In this document: positions 8,324 to 15,235 of the stretch, one piece after another
Position numbering within the stretch: position 1 is the first letter of the stretch
Layout: the number at the start of each line of letters is the position of its first letter
DNA from: Vulcanimicrobiota bacterium
GTDB taxonomy: Bacteria > Vulcanimicrobiota > Vulcanimicrobiia > Vulcanimicrobiales > Vulcanimicrobiaceae
Assembly: GCA_014304965.1 (NCBI GenBank)
Contig: JACRTZ010000233.1
Location: 1-19,858 of the forward strand
Reading direction: 5' to 3'
Length of the DNA stretch: 19,858 nucleotides
Program-made: the position numbers and the translations under genes
Notes under the pieces: model-generated
What the model saw: the letters and a program-made list of their open reading frames with translations, nothing else
Databases searched by the model: none
Told to the model about the DNA's origin: nothing

Positions 8324-9390
8324 TCGCTCCCGAGTTGCTGCGCACCGCACCCATGGCCAAAGAGAGCGATTTCTATACGATCGCGACGCTCGGTTCGCAC
8401 TCTGCGCTCCAGATTCTCAAAGGCGCGCACGACGAAGGTTTCAAGACCCTCGCGATTGCGAATCGCAAGACCGAACGGCTGTACCGCTCGTTCGCCTTCG
8501 TGGACGAAGTCATCGGCATCGAAAGTTACGACGATTTTCCGTCGGTCGTTCCGCAGCTTGAGCAACGCAAGGTCATCATGGTGCCGCACGGCTCGTTCGT
8601 CGCCTACCTCTCGCTCGACGAGCACAAGCGGATGTCCATTCCGTACTTCGGGAACAAGGCGGTGCTCGATTGGGAAGCGAGCCGCGAGTTGCAGCGCCAA
8701 TGGCTGACGCGCGCGGGGTTGCTCGTGCCGCGCCAATTTAAAACCGCCGCCGAGATCGATCGCCCGGTCATCGTGAAGCTCTACGGCGCGCAGGGCGGCA
8801 AAGGGTATATGTTCGTGCGCGACGCGGCCGACTTCGAGCGCCGGGCGAGCGAACTCGGGCGCGAAAACTATATCTTGCAAGAATACATCATCGGCGTGCC
8901 GCTCTACATTCACTATTTCTATTCGCCGCTGTCCGGCAAATTAGAGATCATGAGCATGGACCGGCGGTATGAAACGAACGTGGACTCGCTCGGGCGCATT
9001 CCGGCCGCGGCGCAAGAAGGCATGGACGTCAGCCCGAGTTACGTCGTCGTCGGCAACTCGCCGCTCTCGCTGCGCGAATCTATGCTGGCCGAAGCCTATC
9101 GCATGGGCGAGGACGTCGTGCGGGTCAGCCAGGAGATCTGCCCGCCGAAGGGCCTGTTCGGCGCGTTTTGCATCGAGACGATCATCACGCCCGACGCACA
9201 GTTCTACATCATGGAGATTTCGGCGCGCATCGTGGCGGGCACGAACCTGTTCATCGACGGCTCGCCGTACTCGTACTTGAATTACAGCGAGCCGATGTCC
9301 ACCGGCCGCCGCATCGCCCGTGAAATCAAGAACGCCTTGCTTTCCAACTCGCTGGACGCCGTGCTCGACGATTCGGGGGTCCGCAATTAG
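8320..9390 (+). CDS. purP: Formate-dependent AICAR formyltransferase (FAICAR synthetase) PurP
   Basis: PurP is an ATP-grasp ligase that makes FAICAR from AICAR, formate and ATP, known mainly from archaea, where it replaces the PurH formyltransferase. The 356-residue protein matches the family length (about 360). It keeps the order of archaeal PurP motifs: TIATLGSHSALQILKGA (from about 19), IMVPHGSFVAY, VIVKLYGAQGGKGYM (glycine-rich ATP loop, about 150-164), YIHYFYSPLSGKLEIMSMDRR, TNVDSLGRIPA, PSYVVVGN-PL-LRES, and FYIMEISARIVAGTNLF (about 295-311, metal/ATP end of ATP-grasp), then GRRIAREIKNAL. The start ATG 8320 overlaps the previous stop (ATGA). No purH is in the window, consistent with replacement. 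Confidence 0.93.
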   Translation: MIAPELLRTAPMAKESDFYTIATLGSHSALQILKGAHDEGFKTLAIANRKTERLYRSFAFVDEVIGIESYDDFPSVVPQLEQRKVIMVPHGSFVAYLSLDEHKRMSIPYFGNKAVLDWEASRELQRQWLTRAGLLVPRQFKTAAEIDRPVIVKLYGAQGGKGYMFVRDAADFERRASELGRENYILQEYIIGVPLYIHYFYSPLSGKLEIMSMDRRYETNVDSLGRIPAAAQEGMDVSPSYVVVGNSPLSLRESMLAEAYRMGEDVVRVSQEICPPKGLFGAFCIETIITPDAQFYIMEISARIVAGTNLFIDGSPYSYLNYSEPMSTGRRIAREIKNALLSNSLDAVLDDSGVRN

Positions 9391-10492
9391 GCGCTGGCTC
9401 GCGCGCGGGCTGTGCCTCGTGTTCCTCGGCGTCGCATGCCTGCCGGCGCGCGCGGCGATCGAGACGAATCCCGACGCGCTCTACGCGACGATGCGCAAAG
9501 CATTCGACGACGGGGTCGCAAAGAAGTGGCCCTTCGCGTCGGAACTCTATTATCAAGCCACGGTCTTTGACGCGGGCCGCTCGTATGCGCTGTTCAAGCC
9601 GACGGACGCCCAATACGCCGAGGTCGCCGCACTCGCGGTCGAAATCGCCACGCAACTGCACTACGACCCGCTGAGCAACAACGACGCCGCCGAGTGGTAC
9701 GTCCGCGAAGCCGCGACCTGGGTTGCGCAGCACAACGACGGTACTTCCAAGGCGCACGCGACGGCGCTGCTCGCCGCGCTGCAAACTGCCGATGCCGACC
9801 CCGCGGCGCTCGCCGGCCAAGCGGTAGCCGACGCGCGCGCGAACGTCGCGAGCTTTCCGAAAGACGCCGATGCGCAGGCGGCGCTGGTGGTCGCCGAACT
9901 TCGGGCCTACAATCTTTCGAAAAGCGTGATCTACCGCGCGGCGGCCTTGCAATCGGCGGCGGTCGCCGGTTTCCCGGTCGTTCGCGTACCCGACCCCGAG
10001 GCGGGGGAACTGTTCGTGCTCGTGGCGCAGGCGCTCGGAGCGGGCGGCGACTTTAGCGAGGCCGAGCGGGCGGATGCGAAGCGCCTGGACGCGTTGCGGA
10101 AGGCAACGCCCGCGCTGCAGGTGATCGGGCGCACCCGCGCCGTGCCGCACGACCTGCGCCTGACGAAGACGGCGCCGGCAGACGAATATTTCGGCAACAC
10201 GCACCTCTCGCCGATCGGCGTGCGCAACGAACTCATCCGCATCAACAAGTACCTCGATGTCGGCTGGGGCGACCGCATGACCAAAGACGCGATCTACGTC
10301 GAGAATTCGGTGAACGATTGGCAGCGCCGGTACCCGCACGACCTGACGCTTCCGCAGCACATCTACGATCTGTACCGCTTGCTGCAACGCGTCGGCAGCC
10401 CGGCGTCGCTCGCCGAGGCGAGCACCGTCCGCAGCCTGCTGCTCGTGCAATACGCAAACTCCGCGCAAGCGCGCCAGCTCGCCGACTCGTGA
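9320..10492 (+). CDS. Secreted protein of unknown function inside the purine operon
   Basis: The frame encodes up to 390 residues with a signal peptide: IRRWLARGLCLVFLGVACLPARA, followed by an Ala-rich, mainly helical exported region with no motif I recognise. A tract with DEYFGNTHLSPIGVRNELIRI (about 288-308) may be the best fingerprint for a search. The only ATG (9320) overlaps purP by 71 bases and would give an odd 22-residue leader before the RRW n-region. There is no in-frame GTG or TTG before the hydrophobic stretch, but an ATT at 9386, next to the purP stop, would give a normal signal peptide. The end (TGA 10490-10492) overlaps the second purP start. GC3 is as high as in its neighbours, so the gene is real; its link to purine synthesis is only positional. 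Confidence 0.75.
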   Translation: MKSRTPCFPTRWTPCSTIRGSAIRRWLARGLCLVFLGVACLPARAAIETNPDALYATMRKAFDDGVAKKWPFASELYYQATVFDAGRSYALFKPTDAQYAEVAALAVEIATQLHYDPLSNNDAAEWYVREAATWVAQHNDGTSKAHATALLAALQTADADPAALAGQAVADARANVASFPKDADAQAALVVAELRAYNLSKSVIYRAAALQSAAVAGFPVVRVPDPEAGELFVLVAQALGAGGDFSEAERADAKRLDALRKATPALQVIGRTRAVPHDLRLTKTAPADEYFGNTHLSPIGVRNELIRINKYLDVGWGDRMTKDAIYVENSVNDWQRRYPHDLTLPQHIYDLYRLLQRVGSPASLAEASTVRSLLLVQYANSAQARQLADS

Positions 10493-11628
10493 GTTTGGTG
10501 CCCGATGTCGCGGCGACGCTCGAACGCTACGACGAGGCCCGGCTCGCGCTGGCCTCGATCGGCAGCCATTCCGCGCTCGACGTCGCGAGCGGCGCGCGCG
10601 CGCACGGGTTTCGCAGCATCGTCGTTACGGCCAAGGGGCGCGAGCAAACGTACGCGACCTACTTCGCGCGCACGACCGAACCCGACCGCGGCTGCGTGGA
10701 TCTGACGATCGAGCTCGACAAATTCGCCGATCTCCTCGACGAAAGCATCCAGCAGCGTTTGCTGTCGGAGTGCGCCATCTTCGTCCCGAACCGCTCGTTC
10801 GAAGTGTATCTGCACCAGCGCTATTCGTACGCGGAGATCGAAGCGGGGATGCTCGTTCCGATGTTCGGCAACCGCCGCCTGCTGCGCGCCGAAGAACGCG
10901 ACGAGGTCGACAATCAGTACGCGCTGCTCGAACGCGCCGGCGTCCGCTATCCCCGCACGTTCGCCTCGCCGGACGACATCGACCGGCTCGTCATGGTCAA
11001 GGCCGCGCATGCGGTCGTCGGTTTCGAGCGCGCGTTTTTCCTCTGCACCTCACGCGCGACGTACGATACGCAGGCGGAGAAACTGATTGCGGCCGGCATG
11101 GTGACCGAAGACGGCCTGCGCGCCGCGCGGATCGAAGAGTTTGCGCTCGGCCCGACGGTCAACCTCAACTTCTTTTACTCGCCGATTCTGGGCGAACTCG
11201 AACTGTCGGGTACCGATACGCGGCGCCAAACGAACCTCGACGGTTTGCGCGCGCTGCCGCCGGCAATGCTGGACGTCGCCCGCGATATTCCCGTGCGGAT
11301 GGAAGAAGCCGGCCACATCGCAACGAGCTTGACCGAGTCGATGTTGGAAGAGGCTTTCGAGATGGGCGAACGCTTCGTCGAAGCAAGCCGCGTCGCGTCC
11401 CCGCCGGGAGTCGTCGGACCGTTCGCGCTGCAATGCGTGATCGAGGCCGGGCCGCCGAAACGGTTCGTGGTGTACGACGTGTCGCTGCGCATTCCGGGCT
11501 CGCCCGGTACGCGCTACACGCCGTACAGCGCCTATCGCTGGGGCCGGGACATCTCCGTCGGCGAACGCATCGCCATGGAAGTTGCGTTCGCGCGCTCGGC
11601 CGGCAGACTTGCGGAGGTCGTCACGTGA
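10489..11628 (+). CDS. Divergent PurP paralog (ATP-grasp)
   Basis: GTG 10489 overlaps the previous stop (GTGA) and gives 379 residues. The backbone is clearly PurP: LASIGSHSALDVASGAR (from about 22), VTAKGREQTYATYF, MLVPMFGNRRLLRAEER, LNFFYSPILGELELSGTDTRR, TNLDGLRALPP, SLTESMLEEAFEMGERFVEAS, PPGVVGPFALQCV and a closing YR-GRDISVGERIAMEV. Key loops differ from PurP: the glycine-rich ATP loop reads VMVKAAHAVVGFERAFF; the HGSF motif reads VPNRSFEVYL; and the MEISARI-GGTN end reads VYDVSLRIPGSPGTRY. It may bind a different nucleotide, act as a regulatory partner of the true PurP, or perform another purine step. PurP paralogs of unsettled function are known in archaea. The 3' end overlaps the convergent oxidase-transporter gene by 97 bases. 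Confidence 0.88.
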   Translation: MSLVPDVAATLERYDEARLALASIGSHSALDVASGARAHGFRSIVVTAKGREQTYATYFARTTEPDRGCVDLTIELDKFADLLDESIQQRLLSECAIFVPNRSFEVYLHQRYSYAEIEAGMLVPMFGNRRLLRAEERDEVDNQYALLERAGVRYPRTFASPDDIDRLVMVKAAHAVVGFERAFFLCTSRATYDTQAEKLIAAGMVTEDGLRAARIEEFALGPTVNLNFFYSPILGELELSGTDTRRQTNLDGLRALPPAMLDVARDIPVRMEEAGHIATSLTESMLEEAFEMGERFVEASRVASPPGVVGPFALQCVIEAGPPKRFVVYDVSLRIPGSPGTRYTPYSAYRWGRDISVGERIAMEVAFARSAGRLAEVVT

Positions 11629-13535
11629 GCCTGCGGACGCTGCGCTAACCCGACCACGATTTCGGTTCCGAAGGCGATCACGAAACCGAGCGAGACCATC
11701 GCGGTCGCAAGCGCGGTCGTCCCGCCCGTTTTCTTGAGCAGCGCCCAGAGTTCGCCGATGACGAACACGAGCGCACCCGCCGCGATCGCCAAGAACAGCG
11801 TCGAAAGCAACGGCGAGACGAACGTGTAGCCGATCATCGTGCCGAGGAACGTCGGGCCGCCCGCAACGAGTCCCGCCACCGCCAAGAGTCCCCAACTCGG
11901 CACGACGCCGCGGCCGGCCAGCGGCGCGGCGACCCCGAAGCCTTCGGTCGCGTTGTGGAGCGCGAAGCCGACGATCAAGCCGATCGCAAGCGCGGTCGCG
12001 CCGCTCGCGGCCGAGGCTCCGATCGCGAGGCCTTCGGCGAAGTTGTGCGCGCCGATGCCGATGGCGATCATCATCGAGAGCGCGAGGGGATTTTCCGTTC
12101 CGGCCGCGCCCATTTTAGCGAACCGCTGCGCGACCGATCCGAGGCCGACCAAGCCGAGCACGAGCCCGCCGATCATCGCAAACGTCAAGGCGAGCGGGAA
12201 CTGCGCGCCCGATTGCCAGCCGCCGATGGCGCGCTCGAGCGGCACGATCGCGTCGTGCGTGATCTCGACGACCAGAAAGACGAGGATGCCGATAGCGACG
12301 GCGTTCAAGGCGCCGACGGCGCGCAGCGAGAGGCGGCGCATGCGCGCGATCGGGAGGCCGAAGAAGATGGTCAAACCGGCGATTGCGCCGAGCAGCACGG
12401 TCGAGCGGAAGTCGAGCGCGCGGCGCTGCGTCGTCGCGGGCCCCATCGCCGACATGTCCATAGCATCCATCGCGCGGCCCATTGCGGCGAGCGTGTTCGG
12501 CGTGCCGCGGTAGTGGATGGCGGTGATCAGCCCATCGGGATGACCGCTGCTATCTTCGATGTGGTCCGCGATGTGGCAGTGCAGCATCCACGTGCCGGGT
12601 TGCGCGTTGGCGACGACCACGACGTCGGCGCGCTGACCCGGACCGAGCAAGATCGTATCTTGCACGTCGTTGTAGTCGAGCGGGAGCGCGTCGCGCGCGA
12701 TCACCCGCATGTCGTGGCCGTGCGTGTGCATGGTGTGCATGTTTTCGCCCGAGATGTTGATCCAGCGCAGCCGAATCCGCTCGCCGCGCGCAACCTCAAG
12801 GGAGGGGATGTCCGGATACGACTTGCCGTTGATCGAGAAATGATTTTCGCTCGCGCTTTGGATCTTCCACGACGAGACGATCGCGACGTAGTCGCGCTGC
12901 ACGCGCTCTTCGGGGCGCGGATGGGCGGGCGCGATCAGCAGCGCGCCGTAGAGGCCGGCGTTGAGCAGTGCTTCCGGGCCGTGCGTGTGATAGATGAACG
13001 TTCCGTTTTGGGCCGCGTCGAAACGGTAGCGGAACGTTCCGCCGTGCGCGGCGACGAGCGGCTGCGTCATGCCGGCGACGCCGTCCATCGCGGCGGGCGC
13101 GCCGTGGATGCCGTGCAGATGCAGCGTGTCGGCGATGCCGAGTTCGTTGCGCACCTCGATCTCGACGCGGTCGCCTTGGTTGACGGCGAGCACCGGGCCC
13201 GGCACGACGCCGTTGTAGGTCTTCGCCATAACGGTGAGGCCCCGGCGGATCGTCCAGGGCGCCTCGCGCTCGACGAGGTGGAAAATTTTCGTCTTGCCCC
13301 GGGTCTCGGGGACGGCCCCGAACGTGCCGTCCGGCCGCGCGACCAGACGCGACTCGCCGGGCGACGGGGTGGCTCGGGTGAAGGGACCCGTGATGGGCTG
13401 GAGGCCGAGCGATGCCGGGTCGACACCGGGGGGTGCAGCGTCGGCGTCGGCAAGGGCGGCCGTGCCGGCGCCCAGCGCAAGCAGGCTTAGCAGCATGCCG
13501 GCGGCGGCGACCCGAGCGAAAAGGGTGGGCGACAT
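11532..13535 (-). CDS. Multicopper oxidase fused to a ZIP-family metal transporter
   Basis: One 667-residue open frame. Residues 1-29 are a signal peptide. About 95-350 form two cupredoxin domains with all copper motifs: LHLHGIHG (about 138-145), YHTHGPEALLNAGLYG (from about 181), HTMHTHGHDM (about 266-275) and LHCHIADH (about 318-324, type 1 Cys in the second domain). A Met/Asp linker (AMDAMDMSAMG) follows. From about 380 to 630 there are eight hydrophobic segments typical of ZIP (GufA-like) carriers, with HNFAEGLAIG (about 497-506) and HNATEGFG (about 528) as the two metal-site helices. Topology agrees: ZIP proteins have an extracytoplasmic N-terminus, which places the oxidase outside. Likely role: oxidise or detoxify a metal (Cu, Fe or Mn) beside its carrier. 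The last 37 residues are a tail lying antisense to the PurP paralog. Confidence 0.93.
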   Translation of the reverse strand: MSPTLFARVAAAGMLLSLLALGAGTAALADADAAPPGVDPASLGLQPITGPFTRATPSPGESRLVARPDGTFGAVPETRGKTKIFHLVEREAPWTIRRGLTVMAKTYNGVVPGPVLAVNQGDRVEIEVRNELGIADTLHLHGIHGAPAAMDGVAGMTQPLVAAHGGTFRYRFDAAQNGTFIYHTHGPEALLNAGLYGALLIAPAHPRPEERVQRDYVAIVSSWKIQSASENHFSINGKSYPDIPSLEVARGERIRLRWINISGENMHTMHTHGHDMRVIARDALPLDYNDVQDTILLGPGQRADVVVVANAQPGTWMLHCHIADHIEDSSGHPDGLITAIHYRGTPNTLAAMGRAMDAMDMSAMGPATTQRRALDFRSTVLLGAIAGLTIFFGLPIARMRRLSLRAVGALNAVAIGILVFLVVEITHDAIVPLERAIGGWQSGAQFPLALTFAMIGGLVLGLVGLGSVAQRFAKMGAAGTENPLALSMMIAIGIGAHNFAEGLAIGASAASGATALAIGLIVGFALHNATEGFGVAAPLAGRGVVPSWGLLAVAGLVAGGPTFLGTMIGYTFVSPLLSTLFLAIAAGALVFVIGELWALLKKTGGTTALATAMVSLGFVIAFGTEIVVGLAQRPQAHVTTSASLPAERANATSMAMRSPTEMSRPQR

Positions 13536-13557
13536 CCGTTAGTGCGACCTCACGATG

Positions 13558-13577
13558 GAGTTAGGCATGCCTAACTC
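13558..13577. promoter_or_regulatory. 20-bp perfect palindrome, candidate DtxR/MntR-type operator
   Basis: GAGTTAGGCATGCCTAACTC reads identically on both strands. It lies 22 bases upstream of the start codon of the oxidase-ZIP gene and 70 bases upstream of the preferred guaA start, in the divergent gap. The half-site TTAGG mirrored by CCTAA resembles the operators of DtxR/IdeR/MntR-type metal-dependent repressors (DtxR consensus half-sites also begin TTAGG). That fits a metal transporter as target. No regulator gene is in the window, so which protein binds it is inferred. Confidence 0.7.
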
Positions 13578-13647
13578 AGGGTTCCCCGCCCGGGCTGCCT
13601 CGTACCTGTCGGGGGGCCGGGAACGTGCGCGCGGAACGAGCCGGACG

Positions 13648-15225
13648 ATGATTGCGGCACCCCTCCAAGAGCACACGAGCTCCCCGCCGGCGGGCGTCGT
13701 TATCCTGGACTTCGGCGCGCAGTACGCGCAGTTGATCGCGCGCCGCGCGCGCGAAGCGCACGTGTACTCGGAAATTCTGCCGCACGACACGCCCTGGTCG
13801 GAAATTGCACGCCGTAACCCCGCCGCGGTGATCTTGACCGGCGGACCGGAGAGCACGCTCGGCGCCGACGCGCTCGGCGTGGACCGCGCACTCTGGACGT
13901 CGGGTTTGCCGGTGCTCGGCATCTGCTACGGCTTGCAACTGATCGCGCGCGATCTCGGCGGCAAACTCGCGCCCTCGGCGCATAGCGAATACGGACCGGC
14001 CGCGCTCCAAACGGTCGCAACGTCGCCGCTCTTCGACGGCGTTCCGGCCACGAGCCGCGTGTGGATGTCGCACGGCGACACCGTCGTCACGGCGCCCGCG
14101 GGTTTCGCGGTGCTCGCCAAGACGCGCACGTGTCCGGTGGCGGCGATCGGCGACATCGGGCGCCGCATCTATGGCGTGCAATTTCATCCCGAGGTCGTGC
14201 ACACCGAAGCAGGCACGGCGATCGTCAACAATTTTTTGCACGCGGTTGCGGGCATTCCGGCGTCGTGGGCGATGGATTCGTTCGTGGACAGCGCCGTCAC
14301 GGATATTCGCGAGAAGGTTGCGGCCGGCGGCCGCGTGATCTGCGCGCTCTCGGGCGGCGTGGATTCGGCAGTCGCGGCAAGCCTGGTCGCGCGCGCGATC
14401 GGCGAGCGCTTGACCTGCGTGTTCGTGGATACCGGACTCTTACGCAAAGACGAAGGCGAACTCGTCGTCGCGGCGTTCCGCGACATCTTGCATCTCGACG
14501 TCGTGAAGGTGGATGCGCGCGCGCGCTTTCTCGAACGCTTGGCCGGCGTGATCGACCCCGAAGAAAAGCGGATCCGGATCGGCCACGAGTTCATCGCCAT
14601 CTTTGAAGAAGAAGCCCGCAAACTCGACGACGTGCGCTGGCTCGTGCAGGGCACGCTCTATCCCGACGTGATCGAGTCCAAGACGCCCGCCTCGAAAGCG
14701 GGCCACAAGATCAAGTCGCACCACAACGTCGGCGGGTTGCCGGAGAAAATGCACCTCGCGCTCGTCGAGCCGCTGCGGGCGCTGTTCAAAGACGAAGTGC
14801 GCGAAGCGGGGCGCGTGCTCGGGCTGCCCGAGGCGATCGTCGAGCGCCAACCGTTTCCCGGCCCGGGTCTCGCCGTGCGGGTGCTCGGGGAGGTGACCGC
14901 CGATCGATTGGAAACCGTGCGGGCCGCCGATGCGATCGTGACGAGCGAAATTGAAGCGGCCGAGTTGTCGCCGCGGCCGTGGCAGTACTTCGCGGTGCTG
15001 ACGCCGCTGCAAAGCGTCGGCGTGATGGGCGATGGCCGCACGTATGCCAATTTGGTTGCGGTCCGCGCGATCGTGAGCGAAGACGGCATGACCGCCGACT
15101 GGGCGCGCTTGCCGCACGCGCTCCTCGAGCGAATCAGCACGCGCATCGTGAACGAAGTGCCGGGCGTCAACCGCATCGCGTACGACATCACGTCGAAACC
15201 GCCGGCAACCGTCGAGTGGGAATAG
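13648..15225 (+). CDS. guaA: GMP synthase (glutamine-hydrolysing)
   Basis: GuaA converts XMP to GMP with ATP and glutamine. The 525-residue length is the same as the E. coli enzyme. The GATase domain has VVILDFGAQYAQLIARR (from about 17), catalytic VLGICYGLQL (Cys near 93) and QFHPEVVHT. The synthetase domain has the PP-loop LSGGVDSAVAA (from about 234), GGLPEKMHL, FPGPGLAVRVLGEVT and the hallmark end ITSKPPATVEWE. ATG 13648 is preferred because it gives a normal short N-terminus; an in-frame ATG at 13555 would add 31 unlike residues and sits next to the palindrome. It is divergent from the oxidase-transporter and followed after 10 bases by purD. The palindrome regulator might also affect guaA. 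Confidence 0.97.
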   Translation: MIAAPLQEHTSSPPAGVVILDFGAQYAQLIARRAREAHVYSEILPHDTPWSEIARRNPAAVILTGGPESTLGADALGVDRALWTSGLPVLGICYGLQLIARDLGGKLAPSAHSEYGPAALQTVATSPLFDGVPATSRVWMSHGDTVVTAPAGFAVLAKTRTCPVAAIGDIGRRIYGVQFHPEVVHTEAGTAIVNNFLHAVAGIPASWAMDSFVDSAVTDIREKVAAGGRVICALSGGVDSAVAASLVARAIGERLTCVFVDTGLLRKDEGELVVAAFRDILHLDVVKVDARARFLERLAGVIDPEEKRIRIGHEFIAIFEEEARKLDDVRWLVQGTLYPDVIESKTPASKAGHKIKSHHNVGGLPEKMHLALVEPLRALFKDEVREAGRVLGLPEAIVERQPFPGPGLAVRVLGEVTADRLETVRAADAIVTSEIEAAELSPRPWQYFAVLTPLQSVGVMGDGRTYANLVAVRAIVSEDGMTADWARLPHALLERISTRIVNEVPGVNRIAYDITSKPPATVEWE

Positions 15226-15235
15226 TTTCCGTCTA

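Noticed and set aside
11955..13490. 511-codon plus-strand open frame opposite the oxidase-ZIP gene
   Set aside because: It is very rich in Arg, Asp, Glu and His with no domain, and lies antisense to a gene with clear copper and ZIP motifs; it is a product of high GC.
13581..13624. Possible leader hairpin before guaA (GTTCCC paired with GGGAAC)
   Set aside because: Only a 6-bp closing stem with a long imperfect interior and no known riboswitch features; chance is likely at this GC content.
13555..13647. Upstream ATG start for guaA
   Set aside because: It would add 31 residues unlike any GuaA N-terminus and would start next to the palindrome; ATG 13648 gives the usual length.
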